From contig NZ_VIRN01000061.1 in assembly GCF_008107725.1 (NCBI RefSeq), forward strand, positions 434,001 to 498,000: DNA of 64,000 bases. Direction: 5' to 3'. Shown in pieces: positions 44,066 through 54,256 of this stretch. The translations under genes and the position numbers were made by a program. The first letter of the stretch is position 1; every line of letters starts with the position of its first letter. This DNA comes from Marinobacter sp. BW6. Its GTDB lineage: Bacteria; Pseudomonadota; Gammaproteobacteria; Pseudomonadales; Oleiphilaceae. The notes beneath the pieces were generated by a model. The model did no database searches. It had not been told where the DNA came from and was given only the letters and a program-made list of their open reading frames with translations.

Positions 44066-44884
44066 TCATCCAAACATCCGGTCAAAAGCACGTACCAACC
44101 GGCCACGAGCCATCTTCTCCCGGGCATCGGCCACGTGCCGGCAATTACCCGCAGCGGAAAGCAATGACTGCTCCACATGAAGGCTGGCCGAATTCATGTC
44201 GGTCTCCACCTCGACCGTCACACCGGGCGTCCACAACTGACCACGGTCGTTCTGGTGCAATGAAAGCAAAGGTGTTGGCAGACTGAACCGCTCGAGAAGC
44301 AGGGGCTGTTCCCGTTGGTTGATCAGGGTCACCGGCGTAACCGCTCGCCAGGGCCGCTTGGGCACTGCCTCAAGCACCAATCTGGCAAAACTGGGAGAGG
44401 TATAACAGAGCTCCCCCTCCATGGTATTGCGGCCCACCCAGGTCATGGACGGCGATGCCAGGGGGATCTCCGTCAGCACAGTGTGATGGTCGCCCACGCA
44501 GACCTTCATCCACACCAGGGTGCCCACATAGATCGTGCAACGGCCACCGGCCGGAATGGTCAGTGGCTGGAAAGGGCGAATCACGGTAGGCAGATCGGCG
44601 AGAGCCGGCAAGAACGTAAGCGTGGATGACTGATTTTCCCGAATGAACCGCTGCAGCGGCACCGACGCCGACGGCAAGGTGTGACCAATGGTTTCTGTCC
44701 AACTGGCCGGATCCGTGTCCAGGTCAAGCGCTTCGGAACGAATCTGCCATTCCTGATCCAGCAGGGTGGCCCACAAACGAATGTGACCGAGTTGATGAAA
44801 CTGGGTTTGCCCGGAAGCCAGGGAATATGGTTGAGCCCATACGCCATCACGACGACCTTCGGTATTGTTCTCCATTCCCGCCAC
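44066..44884 (-). CDS. DUF432 family protein
   Basis: This is a 272-residue soluble protein with no signal peptide. It fits the DUF432 family, which is often encoded beside MscS-type channels. Visible features are LASGQTQFHQLGHIRLWATL near the N-terminus, GGRCTIYVGTLVWMKVCVGD in the middle and a beta-rich body. The function is unknown. The first codon is GTG at 44884, with AAGGGAG four bases away, or ATG at 44875. It precedes the channel gene by 24 bases, so they are probably co-transcribed. Confidence 0.68.
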   Translation of the reverse strand: MAGMENNTEGRRDGVWAQPYSLASGQTQFHQLGHIRLWATLLDQEWQIRSEALDLDTDPASWTETIGHTLPSASVPLQRFIRENQSSTLTFLPALADLPTVIRPFQPLTIPAGGRCTIYVGTLVWMKVCVGDHHTVLTEIPLASPSMTWVGRNTMEGELCYTSPSFARLVLEAVPKRPWRAVTPVTLINQREQPLLLERFSLPTPLLSLHQNDRGQLWTPGVTVEVETDMNSASLHVEQSLLSAAGNCRHVADAREKMARGRLVRAFDRMFG

Positions 44885-45040
44885 AGAACTCCCTTAAGAT
44901 CGGCCGGCTGAATTGCTGTAAAAGTGCATTAACTATAATCCAATCAGCCTGCCCGGGCGAATACCCAAGTAGGTGATTTTATTGAAACACCGGGCTGTAA
45001 TTACACTTACATCAATCCCTCAGACAACTATGGATTACGG

Positions 45041-46444
45041 ATGACACAACTGGTCTGGTTCCGAAACGATCTCCGGGTTGCCGACAACGCCGCCCTCACA
45101 GCCGCATGCGAGAGCAACGAGCAGGTGCGAGCCTGCTTCATCCTCACGCCAGACCAATGGCAGGAACACGACTGGTCGCCGGCCCGGGTGCAATTCGTCA
45201 TCGCCCACGCCAACGCGCTTGCCGAAGATCTGGCCAAACTGGGCATACCGTTGTCCTTCATTCACGCAGAGCGCTTCGAAGACAGCCTTGGCGCACTCCA
45301 GAGCCATTGTGAAGAGCACAAGGTGGCCACTCTGCACTTCAACGAGGAGTACGGCGTCAACGAGCGCAAACGCGACAAGGCTGTGAAGCACTGCTTTGAC
45401 GAACTCGGCATTGCCGTTCGCAAATACCGCGATCAGACAGTTGCACCGGTAGGCGAGATCCTCACCCAACAGAACGAACCCTATTCCGTGTTCACCCCCT
45501 TCTCGAGGCGCTGGCGCAGCTGGATAGAAGAGACCCATCCGGGTCTTTTCCCCGCCCCCAAAGCCAGGGGTAACGCAGTAAGCCCCGAACAGATAGACAC
45601 TATTCCTGAAGCTTTTCGAGATGCCCCCGAGCCTCTCGTCGCCACCGGCGAAAGCGCCGCCCACGACCAGCTTGAGCGCTTTCTGGAAAAACGGGGCGGT
45701 GCGTACAAGGAAAAGCGGGACTTCCCCGCCATCGACGGCACCAGCCAGATATCCCCTTACCTCGCCAATGGCGTGCTCTCTGGCCGACAATGCCTGATAG
45801 CCGGCAGACAGGCACAGGGTGCAGGCGGCAACCCGGAAGGCCTGGGAACCTGGATCACCGAAATCGCCTGGCGGGATTTCTACATCAACATCCTGTACCA
45901 CTTCCCGAGGGTCAGCATGCACCGAGCCTTCAAGCCGGAAACCGAGGCCCTCGCATGGAACACCCCGGGCGACAAGTTCGAAGCCTGGAAAAGCGGCAAC
46001 ACCGGCGTCCCCATCGTCGACGCCGCCATGCGCCAACTCAACCAGACCGGTTGGATGCACAACCGCCTGCGCATGATCACCGCCATGTATCTCACCAAAA
46101 ACCTGTTCATCGACTGGCGCCTGGGCGAAGCCTACTTCATGTCAAAACTGATCGACGGCTTCCTGGCCTCCAACAACGGCGGCTGGCAATGGAGCGCCTC
46201 CACCGGCACCGACGCCGCTCCCTACTTCCGGGTCTTTAACCCGGTCACCCAGAGCGAACGTTTCGACCCCAAAGGCGACTTTATCCGGGAGTGGATTCCT
46301 GAACTGGCCAAACTGGACAGCAAACGGATTCATGATCCGGGGGCGAAAGGTGGTGTTATTCCGAAAGGATATCCACGGCAGATCGTTGATCTGAAAGAGA
46401 GCAGGAAAGAGGCGATCGCAAAATTTCAGGAATTGAAAAACTGA
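45041..46444 (+). CDS. phrB: Deoxyribodipyrimidine photolyase
   Basis: Photolyase repairs UV-induced cyclobutane pyrimidine dimers using light. The 467-residue protein begins MTQLVWFRNDLRVADNAALT (antenna domain) and has the FAD-domain sequences FSRRWRSWIEE, ISPYLANGVLSGRQCL and WITEIAWRDFYIN, plus the conserved VDAAMRQLNQTGWMHNRLRM and GGWQWSASTGTDAAPYFRVF. All key regions of the class I CPD enzyme are present. A TATAAT hexamer lies about 105 bases upstream. A long palindrome follows the stop after about 36 bases. Confidence 0.97.
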   Translation: MTQLVWFRNDLRVADNAALTAACESNEQVRACFILTPDQWQEHDWSPARVQFVIAHANALAEDLAKLGIPLSFIHAERFEDSLGALQSHCEEHKVATLHFNEEYGVNERKRDKAVKHCFDELGIAVRKYRDQTVAPVGEILTQQNEPYSVFTPFSRRWRSWIEETHPGLFPAPKARGNAVSPEQIDTIPEAFRDAPEPLVATGESAAHDQLERFLEKRGGAYKEKRDFPAIDGTSQISPYLANGVLSGRQCLIAGRQAQGAGGNPEGLGTWITEIAWRDFYINILYHFPRVSMHRAFKPETEALAWNTPGDKFEAWKSGNTGVPIVDAAMRQLNQTGWMHNRLRMITAMYLTKNLFIDWRLGEAYFMSKLIDGFLASNNGGWQWSASTGTDAAPYFRVFNPVTQSERFDPKGDFIREWIPELAKLDSKRIHDPGAKGGVIPKGYPRQIVDLKESRKEAIAKFQELKN

Positions 46445-46480
46445 GGTACACAACGAGGCAGGCTACTCCGAGGCTCTGAC

Positions 46481-46594
46481 GCAGTGCCGGGGATGGCCTT
46501 CCCAAAACTGTGCGGAGCCATGGATGGCGGAGCCCAAGCGCCACAGGGATGTGCCGCAAGGAGCGTGTTTTGGGAAGGCCATCCCCGGCACTGC
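46481..46594. repeat. 114-nt imperfect palindrome, possible dispersed repeat element
   Basis: Perfect 28-bp inverted arms span 46481-46508 and 46567-46594. Between them, TGCGG/CCGCA, CAT/ATG and TGGCG/CGCCA extend the pairing with bulges to a nine-base loop (GAGCCCAAG). It lies between the convergent phrB and moeB genes and codes for nothing I can support. The structure resembles REP- or MITE-type elements and could also terminate transcription from both sides. Confidence 0.75.
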
Positions 46595-46628
46595 AGCCCG
46601 AAAGCTCGCAAGCCCACCTGCTCCAAAG

Positions 46629-47375
46629 TCAGCCAGAACAGACCGGACAAGAAGGATCCCTGGCCAGCTTCATCTCCCGCCACTGCATCTCCCAGGCATC
46701 CAGAATCAACAACCGCCCGATCAACGGCGTCCCCACCCCGGAAATCACCTTGATGGCCTCCATCGCCTGAGTCGCCCCGATCATCCCCACCAGCGGCGCA
46801 ATAACCCCCGCCTCTGAGCAGGTCAGATCCTCATTGCCCTGCTCCGGATACAGACAGTGATAGCACGGGCTTTCTTCCTGCCGGCTGTCGTAAACGGAAA
46901 CCTGCCCTTCGCCCCGAATGGCAGCGCCGGACACCAGCGGCACTTTCGCCGATACGCAGGCCCGGTTCAGAGCAAAACGAGTATTGAAATTATCCGTGCA
47001 ATCCACCACCAGGGTCGCCTCTTCCACCTTGCGTGCCAGGGCGTCACCCTCAAGGCGCTGGTTCAAGGCAGTCACGGACACCAGCGGATTGATCCGCCGA
47101 ATCCGGTCGGCGAGGCTTTCCGCCTTCGATTCACCCAGCTGCCCTGTATCAAAACCGATCTGGCGCTGAAGGTTGGCCAGCTCGATATTGTCGTCATCCA
47201 CCAGGGTCAGGGTCCCGACACCTGCAGCGCCAAGATAGAGAGCGACGGGGCACCCCAATCCGCCAGCACCAATCACCAGAACCCGGGCCGACTGCAGTTT
47301 TTCCTGGCCGGAAATATCGAACCGCGGCATCAGGATCTGCCGGCTGTAGCGCAATAATTCGTCGTCACTGAGCAT
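46629..47375 (-). CDS. moeB: Molybdopterin-synthase adenylyltransferase MoeB
   Basis: MoeB adenylates the C-terminus of MoaD in molybdopterin synthesis. The 248-residue protein begins [19 protein letters not shown] and has the ATP motif VIGAGGLGCPVALYL, NLQRQIGFDTGQLG, VVDCTDNFNTRFALN, and zinc cysteines in SPCYHCLYP and CPVCSG. ThiF-type activity is an alternative, since both share the fold. I chose the ATG at 47375 because AGGGGAG is at six bases; it overlaps the prmC end by 11 bases. Confidence 0.93.
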   Translation of the reverse strand: MLSDDELLRYSRQILMPRFDISGQEKLQSARVLVIGAGGLGCPVALYLGAAGVGTLTLVDDDNIELANLQRQIGFDTGQLGESKAESLADRIRRINPLVSVTALNQRLEGDALARKVEEATLVVDCTDNFNTRFALNRACVSAKVPLVSGAAIRGEGQVSVYDSRQEESPCYHCLYPEQGNEDLTCSEAGVIAPLVGMIGATQAMEAIKVISGVGTPLIGRLLILDAWEMQWREMKLARDPSCPVCSG

Positions 47376-48261
47376 CTGCATCTCCCCTGTTAAACGCCGG
47401 GTCAATGACCTCGGCGCCGGAACACCATCTCCCGAGCGTCATGCGATCCCGGTTGCCATAATCCTGGCGGGTCTCAACGTCTTTAAAACCGCGAGCATGA
47501 AACAACCCTGCCACCGCCTCCGCCTGGTCAAAACCATGCTCAACCAGAAGCCATCCGCCTTCAACCAGCCAGGCCGGCGCTTGGTCTGCAATCAGCCGTA
47601 TATCGTCCAGACCATCACTGCCGGATACCAATGCCGAGGCAGGCTCGAACCGAACATCGCCCTCGGTCAGGTGATGATCATTATCCGGAATATAGGGCGG
47701 GTTGGAGACGATCAGATCAAACCTGCCGGACGTGAGCTCTGAAAACCAGGAGCTCTTAACCACAGAAACTGTCAGGCCAAGCGCATCGGCATTGTCACGG
47801 GCAAGCGCGACTGCATCAGCCACGGCATCGCATGCGGTGATCTGCCACTCTGGGTGCTCACTGGCGAGCGCCAGGGCGATGGCACCGCTCCCCGTCCCCA
47901 GATCCAGCACTCGGGCCTGCGGCGGTAGTGGCAAATCCAGAGCAACTTCCACCAGGCATTCGGTATCCGGCCTCGGGATCAGGGTGGAGGCACTGACCTT
48001 CAGAGGCAGAGACCAGAACTCCTGCTGCCCCAGCAGGTGTGCCACGGGTCTGCCAGCCACCCGTTCCTGCACAAGCGCCTCAAAGGTCTCGGCGTGAGCA
48101 TCAGTAACCTCACGTTCCGGCCAGGCGCGGAAACTGGTCCGGCTGAGCCCCGTGATATGGCTCAGCAGGAGCTCGGCATCCAGCCTTGGCGAATCACTAT
48201 CAATCCGGGTTGATGCCTTCGTCAAAAGGGCTTCACAGGTCAGTGAGGATTTACTGGTCAT
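47365..48261 (-). CDS. prmC: Release factor glutamine methyltransferase
   Basis: PrmC methylates the glutamine of the GGQ motif of RF1 and RF2. The 298-residue protein has the SAM-binding region [20 protein letters not shown] and the catalytic NPPY motif in [31 protein letters not shown] near the N-terminus belongs to the family. It follows prfA, the gene of its substrate, and the ATG at 48261 overlaps the prfA end by 11 bases. A TTG at 48267 is the alternative start. Confidence 0.95.
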   Translation of the reverse strand: MTSKSSLTCEALLTKASTRIDSDSPRLDAELLLSHITGLSRTSFRAWPEREVTDAHAETFEALVQERVAGRPVAHLLGQQEFWSLPLKVSASTLIPRPDTECLVEVALDLPLPPQARVLDLGTGSGAIALALASEHPEWQITACDAVADAVALARDNADALGLTVSVVKSSWFSELTSGRFDLIVSNPPYIPDNDHHLTEGDVRFEPASALVSGSDGLDDIRLIADQAPAWLVEGGWLLVEHGFDQAEAVAGLFHARGFKDVETRQDYGNRDRMTLGRWCSGAEVIDPAFNRGDADAQ

Positions 48262-49339
48262 CGGCAAGGGAGGCGAGCAGTTCGGCCTGGTGCTCCTGCT
48301 GCAAAGGCACGACTACGGCGCCCAAGTCACCGGCAATGACTTCGTCGAGCTTATAAAGGGTGAGGTTAATACGATGGTCCGTAACCCGCCCCTGGGGAAA
48401 ATTGTAGGTGCGGATGCGCTCGGAACGATCACCGCTGCCAACCAGGCTCTTGCGTGTCTCTGCCATGGACTTCTGCTGCCGCTCAGTCTCGGCATTCTGC
48501 AGGCGCGAAGCCAGCAGGCTCAAAGCCTTGGCCCGGTTCTTGTGCTGCGAACGCTCTTCCTGGCACTCCACCACAATGCCCGTTGGCAAGTGTGTTATAC
48601 GAATTGCGGAGTCGGTCTTGTTGACGTGCTGACCGCCAGCACCTGATGCGCGGAATGTGTCCACCCGCAGATCCGCCTTGTTGAGCTCAATGGCTTCGGC
48701 CTCATCGGCCTCCGGCATCACCGCAACGGTGCAGGCTGAGGTATGAATCCGGCCCTGGGATTCGGTTTCTGGTACGCGTTGCACCCGGTGGGCACCGGAC
48801 TCAAACTTCAGGGCACCGTATACGCCATCACCCGCCACGCGGGCAATCAATTCCTTAAAGCCCCCGTGCTCACCCTCGCTCTCACTCAGCACTTCGACTT
48901 GCCAGCGACGGCGCTCGGCGTAGCGCAGGTACATCCTGAACAGATCGCCGGCGAAGATAGCGGCTTCGTCGCCCCCGGTGCCGGCGCGAATCTCGAGGAA
49001 TACGTTCTTGCCGTCATTCGGGTCTTTCGGCAGCATCAGGCGCTGGAGCTCTTCATCCAGCTCCTCGCTTTTATGCTGGGCAAATTGCAGCTCTTCTTCA
49101 GCCATCTCGCGCATATCGGCGTCGCCATCTTTCGCCAACTCTCGAGCGGCCTCAATGTCATCCAGCGAGTGCTGCCAGGCCTGGAAGCACCGAACAATAG
49201 GCTCAATCTCGGCGAACTCCCGGGAAAGATCCCGGAACTTATCCTGCTGGGAGATAATGGAAGAATCACTGAGCAAAGCGCTGACTTCCTCGAAGCGGTC
49301 GGTGAGCTGCTCGAGGCGGGATTGGATCGATGGCTTCAT
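48251..49339 (-). CDS. prfA: Peptide chain release factor 1
   Basis: RF1 recognises UAA and UAG stop codons. The 362-residue protein has the GGQ motif in [33 protein letters not shown] before it, and [20 protein letters not shown], including the tripeptide region for stop recognition. The ATG at 49339 overlaps the hemA stop by four bases. The operon order hemA-prfA-prmC-moeB is conserved in gammaproteobacteria. Confidence 0.98.
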   Translation of the reverse strand: MKPSIQSRLEQLTDRFEEVSALLSDSSIISQQDKFRDLSREFAEIEPIVRCFQAWQHSLDDIEAARELAKDGDADMREMAEEELQFAQHKSEELDEELQRLMLPKDPNDGKNVFLEIRAGTGGDEAAIFAGDLFRMYLRYAERRRWQVEVLSESEGEHGGFKELIARVAGDGVYGALKFESGAHRVQRVPETESQGRIHTSACTVAVMPEADEAEAIELNKADLRVDTFRASGAGGQHVNKTDSAIRITHLPTGIVVECQEERSQHKNRAKALSLLASRLQNAETERQQKSMAETRKSLVGSGDRSERIRTYNFPQGRVTDHRINLTLYKLDEVIAGDLGAVVVPLQQEHQAELLASLADDQ

Positions 49340-50625
49340 AGTTTTTCCGGGGTAGTCGTCGTGTCCGCGTCCAGTGCATCCAGCTGGTGCAACTCACGCA
49401 GCCACTCTGTCACCTCGGTGCGACCTTCTGTGGTGGCCTTGCGAACCTGCACAGAGGGTTCGTGCAGGAGTTTGTTTGTGAGGCCGCGTGCCATACTGCG
49501 CAGCACGGTTTCAGGATCTGTACCATTACGCAGGGCGCGCAAGGCTTTTTCGGTCTCTGCATCGCGCAACACTTCGGCGCGCTGACGGAACTGTTTGAGC
49601 GTGGACACCGCATCCAGCGCCCGTAGCTGGTTCAGGAAATCCTGAACCCCGGCCGCCACCAGATTCTCCGCTTCCCGGGCCGCGCCCTCGCGAGAGCGGA
49701 TGTTCTCTTCTATAACCTGGCGCAGGTCGTCAACCGTGTATAGATAGACGTCGGCCAGCGAGGCCACTTCCGGCTCAATGTCACGCGGCACGGCGATGTC
49801 CACCATGAAATAGGGCCGGTGCTTGCGTTTCTTCAGGGCGCGTTCAACGGCGCCTTTGCCCAGAATCGGCAATGGGCTCGCCGTGGACGAAATAATGATA
49901 TCGACATCGGCCAGATGCTCGGGGATCTCGGACAGAACAATGCCCTTGCCGCCACGGGATTCTGCCAGTGCCTGTGCCCGTTCAAGGGTACGGTTGGCCA
50001 CCAGGAAATCCTTCACGCCGGCATCCGCAAGGTGCCTGGCCACCAACTCAATGGTTTTGCCGGCACCGATCAGCAAGGCCTTGTTGCGGGACATCTCGGC
50101 GAAGATATGGTGGGCCATGCTCACGGCTGCATAGGCAACGGAGACCGGGTTTTCACCGATGGCGGTTTGTGTCCGTACGCGCTTTGCGACCGAGAACGTA
50201 TGTTCGAACAGCCGGGACAGGAAGGAGCCACTGGCGCCGTGTTCTCTGGCCAGGGAATAGGCATCCTTCAGCTGCCCGAGAATCTGCGGCTCGCCCAGCA
50301 CCATGGAATCCAGGCCGGCGGCAACACGCATGATGTGCCTCACGGCATCACCATCGCGGTGCACGTAAAGCGCCTCTTCGAGCTCCGCGGCGTCCAGACC
50401 ATGAAACCCGGCCATCCAGCGAAGCACCATGGGTGCGCAATCGTCATCGCCGGCCAGGTATAATTCGGTCCGATTGCAGGTAGACAGGATCGCAGCCTCG
50501 GTGGCGCCCGAGGTCGCCCGCAGCTCGGCAAACGCCTCCGCCATACGCTCGGGCGTGAACGCCACTCGCTCCCGTAATTCAACGGGGGCCGTGCGATGAT
50601 TGATTCCCAGCGTTACCAGTGCCAT
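49336..50625 (-). CDS. hemA: Glutamyl-tRNA reductase
   Basis: HemA reduces glutamyl-tRNA to glutamate-1-semialdehyde, the first step of haem synthesis. The 429-residue protein begins [20 protein letters not shown] and has the catalytic cysteine in [34 protein letters not shown], and the NADPH-binding [19 protein letters not shown]. The ATG at 50625 matches the usual N-terminus even though the ribosome site is weak; an upstream in-frame start at 50673 would add 16 unrelated residues. It is divergent from the TPR lipoprotein gene. Confidence 0.96.
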   Translation of the reverse strand: MALVTLGINHRTAPVELRERVAFTPERMAEAFAELRATSGATEAAILSTCNRTELYLAGDDDCAPMVLRWMAGFHGLDAAELEEALYVHRDGDAVRHIMRVAAGLDSMVLGEPQILGQLKDAYSLAREHGASGSFLSRLFEHTFSVAKRVRTQTAIGENPVSVAYAAVSMAHHIFAEMSRNKALLIGAGKTIELVARHLADAGVKDFLVANRTLERAQALAESRGGKGIVLSEIPEHLADVDIIISSTASPLPILGKGAVERALKKRKHRPYFMVDIAVPRDIEPEVASLADVYLYTVDDLRQVIEENIRSREGAAREAENLVAAGVQDFLNQLRALDAVSTLKQFRQRAEVLRDAETEKALRALRNGTDPETVLRSMARGLTNKLLHEPSVQVRKATTEGRTEVTEWLRELHQLDALDADTTTTPEKL

Positions 50626-50872
50626 TTCGTGGTTGTACAACCTTTTGCCGATGAGCGGTTCATATACGCGCAACTAGTAGACATTTTAACGGTCAGCGGC
50701 CTTAGCTGCCACCCAAAAGCGCCTTAGCTTCGGCAAGTGCGGACAGGTTGGGCAAGATCAGACGCTTATGCCATTATAGGGATTCGGCCGAGGCCGGGAC
50801 CCGATCTACCTCAAGAAAGGGGCTGGAGCGTGGTTATTTTTGATGCGTTTTCGACAGACCATGGGAAGTTGC

Positions 50873-52621
50873 ATGCACAAGTCCGTACCGTTTCTTGTTA
50901 CCTGCCTGCTTGGCCTCACACTGGCAGGGTGTGCCAGCCTCACCGGCACTGAAGAAGCGCCTACTCCTGGCGAAACAGCCGCAACTGTGAAAAAAGCGGA
51001 GGCAAAGCCACCGGTTGAATACGCCGATTTCGAGCCTGAAACCCTCTATCTGCTCCTGTCTGCCGAAATCGCAGCCCAGCGCGGCCGCTACGATATTACC
51101 CTGGTGAACTACCTGAAGGCTGCCAAGCAGTCCCGGGATCAGGTAGTTATTGAGCGGGCCATGAGAATTGCCCAGTCGTTGAATGGAGACAACGCCCAGA
51201 AACAGCTGGCTGAACTGTGGCTGGAGATCGACCCGGATAACCTCCAGGCCCACCGGATCTCTGCAATTCAGGCCGTTAAAGGCAACGACCTCCAGACCGC
51301 CATCCAGCACATGGAGCGGATCATGGATCAGGGCGGCGACGCTGACTTCGATAGCCTGGCCGCTATGGCTGCCAACCTGCCATCAGAACAGCAGCAGGAG
51401 CTGCTGGCCCTCTACAATGAAATGTCGGCCCGCCATCCCGACACGCCGGAACTGGAATACAGCATCGCGCTGCTTTTAAAGGTAACCGGGCAGCCGCAGG
51501 AAGCCCTCGACAGACTTGAACCACTGCTGCGGGAAAATGCGAATTTCCAGCCGGCGATTATCCTCAAGGGCGACCTGCTCTACCAGACCAATCAGAAAAG
51601 CAGCGCCCTGGATTACCTGCTGACAAACACCCGCCGCTTTCCCGGCAACCGGCAGATGGGCACGCTCTACGGCCGAATGCTGATCAATGAGGGCGAATTA
51701 CAGGCGGCCCAGGACGAATTTGCCAGGCTGGTCAATCGCTACCCGGACACCCCGGGCCTGCGGCTCTCCCACGCGCTGGTCGCCCTTGAGAACGGCCAGA
51801 CCGATCTGGCCCGGGAGGAACTGACTCGCCTGGCTGAACAGGGCCACCATACCAGCGAAGCCAACTACTACCTGGGCCGCATTGAGGATCAGGCCGGCAA
51901 CACAGAGCAGGCCATCGGGTACTATCAGAGTGTGGAGCAGGGCAACTACTACTTTCCGGGTCTGGCCCGCGCCAGCTCCCTGCTGGCCGAAAACGGCCAA
52001 CTCGAAGACGCCATCGACCGCATCCGCAGACTACGCGAGGCCAACCCCCGGCAGGCCGAGAACTTTTGGCTGCTGGAGGTAAACCTGCTACTGGATCAGG
52101 AGCGGCAACAGGAAGCCCTAAGCACCGCCACAGAAGCTCTGGAAGAACACCCGGACAATATCGAGATCCGCTACGCCCGGGCAATGCTCTACGATGGCGT
52201 CGGTCAGCCTGCTGATGCAGAAGCCGATCTGAAGCAGATTATCGAGCAGGAGCCGGAAAACGCCGTTGCCCTGAACGCCCTGGGTTACATCCTGACCACC
52301 CGGACGGACAGGCTGAGAGAAGCCCGTAGCTATATTGAGAAAGCACTCAGGCTGGACCCGGACAACCCGGCCATTCTCGACAGCATGGGCTGGGTCCTGT
52401 TCCTCGAAGGCCAGATCGAGCCCGCGCTCGACTACCTCTCCCGTGCCTGGGCCGCCTTCCCGGATCCGGAAGTTGCCGCCCACTATGGCGAGGCGCTCTG
52501 GATGAACGGCGCCGAAGAGCAGGCCCGGATTATCTGGCAGGAAGGCCTGGAGCAGGACAGCGACCACCAAGTGCTCAGAGAAACCATAGACCGGCTGACC
52601 AACGGCGGTGAGCCGGAATGA
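50873..52621 (+). CDS. TPR-repeat lipoprotein
   Basis: This 582-residue lipoprotein has signal HKSVPFLVTCLLGLTLAGC with a lipobox LAGC and lipidated Cys20, followed by at least ten tetratricopeptide-like repeats (examples: TPGLRLSHALVALENGQTDL and NAVALNALGYILTTRTDRL). TPR arrays hold other proteins. The gene lies upstream of lolB in many gammaproteobacteria, where it is called a tetratricopeptide-repeat protein, without defined function. The ATG at 50873 has GGGAAG upstream. Its stop overlaps the lolB start by four bases (ATGA). Confidence 0.9.
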   Translation: MHKSVPFLVTCLLGLTLAGCASLTGTEEAPTPGETAATVKKAEAKPPVEYADFEPETLYLLLSAEIAAQRGRYDITLVNYLKAAKQSRDQVVIERAMRIAQSLNGDNAQKQLAELWLEIDPDNLQAHRISAIQAVKGNDLQTAIQHMERIMDQGGDADFDSLAAMAANLPSEQQQELLALYNEMSARHPDTPELEYSIALLLKVTGQPQEALDRLEPLLRENANFQPAIILKGDLLYQTNQKSSALDYLLTNTRRFPGNRQMGTLYGRMLINEGELQAAQDEFARLVNRYPDTPGLRLSHALVALENGQTDLAREELTRLAEQGHHTSEANYYLGRIEDQAGNTEQAIGYYQSVEQGNYYFPGLARASSLLAENGQLEDAIDRIRRLREANPRQAENFWLLEVNLLLDQERQQEALSTATEALEEHPDNIEIRYARAMLYDGVGQPADAEADLKQIIEQEPENAVALNALGYILTTRTDRLREARSYIEKALRLDPDNPAILDSMGWVLFLEGQIEPALDYLSRAWAAFPDPEVAAHYGEALWMNGAEEQARIIWQEGLEQDSDHQVLRETIDRLTNGGEPE

Positions 52622-53250
52622 AACTGGTCCGAACCCTGGCAGCACTTATGGTGCTTGCCACCCTCGGTGCCTGTACCACGATCCAGATCGATCCATTGCC
52701 GGAGGGCATGACAGACCAACCCCCGGCGAACTGGACCACCCGCGCCGCCAGTCTGGGCGAGCTTGATCACTGGAAGCTGACTGGCAAGCTGGCCGTCCGC
52801 CAGCCATCCGACAGCGGAACCGCCATCATCAACCACTGGATTCAGGACGGTGAAGCCTACGACCTGGCCCTCTCCTCGTCCTTTCTCGGCATGGGCAGCA
52901 CGACCCTCAAAGGGGTTCCCGGTTTTATCGAGTTGACCCTGCCGAACGGCGAAACCTATCGCTCGGGCGAGCCGGAAGCTCTGGTCGAGGCCGCCACGGG
53001 CTGGCAGCTCCCCCTGGAGAACCTGACCTGGTGGATTCGGGGCCTGCCATCACCGGCCAGCGATTACCGCCTGCTGTTTGATGACCAGGGCACCCTGGCC
53101 ATCATCCGCCAGAACGGCTGGGAGATCCGCTACGACCGCTGGCAGAGCTTCCTGTCCAGCTATCCTGCACTTCCCGCGCGCATTACTGCCCTTAAGGAAG
53201 AAAAGCGGGTCCGGCTGGTGGTCAGCGACTGGCAGGAGCAGCCTGAATGA
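52618..53250 (+). CDS. lolB: Outer-membrane lipoprotein receptor LolB
   Basis: LolB receives lipoproteins from LolA and inserts them in the outer membrane. The 210-residue protein has the signal [19 protein letters not shown] (lipidated Cys19), [18 protein letters not shown] and [19 protein letters not shown], all typical. It follows the TPR lipoprotein and overlaps ispE by four bases, which is the standard order prior to ispE. Confidence 0.95.
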   Translation: MKLVRTLAALMVLATLGACTTIQIDPLPEGMTDQPPANWTTRAASLGELDHWKLTGKLAVRQPSDSGTAIINHWIQDGEAYDLALSSSFLGMGSTTLKGVPGFIELTLPNGETYRSGEPEALVEAATGWQLPLENLTWWIRGLPSPASDYRLLFDDQGTLAIIRQNGWEIRYDRWQSFLSSYPALPARITALKEEKRVRLVVSDWQEQPE

Positions 53251-54110
53251 CACCTGACCTGATATTGCCGTCACCGGCCAAACTGAATCTGTTCCTGCAC
53301 ATTGTCGGGCGCAGGGACGACGGCTATCACGAACTTCAGACCCTGTTTCAGTTTCTCGAATACGGCGACGACCTGAGCTTTACCTTCACACCCGGCGAGC
53401 CCGGCGTGAGGCTCGCGGAACCTGTTCCGGGCGTCGACGATGAAGACAATCTCATCATTCGCGCGGCCAGCGCTCTCCTGGAAAGGGCTCGGGGCGATCT
53501 GCCCGGAGTCATCATCGGCATCACCAAACGGCTGCCCATGGGCGGCGGCCTTGGCGGCGGCAGCTCCAACGCCGCAACCACCCTGCTGGGACTGAACCAC
53601 CTCTGGCAGCTAGAGCTGAGCACCGATGAGCTCGCCGAAATCGGCCTGAGCCTGGGCGCCGATGTTCCAGTGTTTGTCCGTGGCCACGCCGCGTTCGGCG
53701 AGGGAGTTGGTGAAACACTGACCAACGCAAATCCGCCGGAAGACTGGTTCGTTGTTCTCAAGCCTGACTGCAACATAAACACTGGCAAGATTTTTTCCGA
53801 GCAAGGGTTGACAAGGAACACCCCGAGAATCAAAATAGCGCCCGCTTTTGAGGGAGACGCCTCGAGGTACCGAAACGACTGTGAGGATGTAGTTCGAAAA
53901 CTGTATCCTGAGGTTAACCAGAGCCTGGAATGGCTTTCACAATTCGGACCAGCAAGATTAACCGGAACCGGGGCTTGCATATTTGGACGTTTCCCGACAG
54001 AATCCGCAGCCCGGATCATCTGGGAAAGCAAACCCTCCGGCGTCACGGGGTTCGTAGCTAAAGGGGTGAACACATCACCTCTACACAAAAAGCTAACAGA
54101 GCTAAAATGA
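53247..54110 (+). CDS. ispE: 4-diphosphocytidyl-2-C-methyl-D-erythritol kinase
   Basis: IspE is the GHMP-family kinase of the non-mevalonate isoprenoid pathway, phosphorylating CDP-methylerythritol. The 287-residue protein has the substrate motif [20 protein letters not shown] near residue 8, [20 protein letters not shown] (ATP-binding loop), and [13 protein letters not shown] near the end. Its ATG overlaps the lolB stop. The tRNA-Gln gene begins 19 bases after the stop. Confidence 0.97.
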   Translation: MTPDLILPSPAKLNLFLHIVGRRDDGYHELQTLFQFLEYGDDLSFTFTPGEPGVRLAEPVPGVDDEDNLIIRAASALLERARGDLPGVIIGITKRLPMGGGLGGGSSNAATTLLGLNHLWQLELSTDELAEIGLSLGADVPVFVRGHAAFGEGVGETLTNANPPEDWFVVLKPDCNINTGKIFSEQGLTRNTPRIKIAPAFEGDASRYRNDCEDVVRKLYPEVNQSLEWLSQFGPARLTGTGACIFGRFPTESAARIIWESKPSGVTGFVAKGVNTSPLHKKLTELK

Positions 54111-54129
54111 TGCCAAAAAAGCACGATAC

Positions 54130-54204
54130 TGGGGTGTCGCCAAGTGGTAAGGCAACGGGTTTTGATCCCGTCATGCGCAGGTTCGAATCCTGCCACCCCA
54201 GCCA
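54130..54204 (+). tRNA. tRNA-Gln (anticodon TTG)
   Basis: This is a complete 75-nt cloverleaf with encoded CCA. The acceptor stem TGGGGTG pairs with CACCCCA, the anticodon stem ACGGG/CCCGT encloses TTTTGAT with anticodon TTG at 54162-54164, and the T loop is TTCGAAT. It reads CAA, and CAG by wobble. It lies between ispE and prs, in line with many gammaproteobacteria, and may be processed from that transcript. Confidence 0.97.
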
Positions 54205-54256
54205 CCTTTCTCCCGCTTCTTCTGAATCAAACGCCGATACTGAGAAGGATGCCGTC

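Noticed and set aside
45035..46060. Minus-strand frame of 341 codons opposite photolyase
   Set aside because: The sense strand encodes complete photolyase motifs; the antisense frame has none and lacks a ribosome site.
46484..46817. Several overlapping plus-strand frames of 86-97 codons near the long palindrome
   Set aside because: They arise from the stop-poor palindrome and the antisense of moeB, and show no protein-like features.
54107..54256. Extended N-terminus for Prs, beginning at 54107
   Set aside because: The extension would translate the whole tRNA-Gln gene. The GTG at 54257 has a ribosome site and matches the usual N-terminus of the family.
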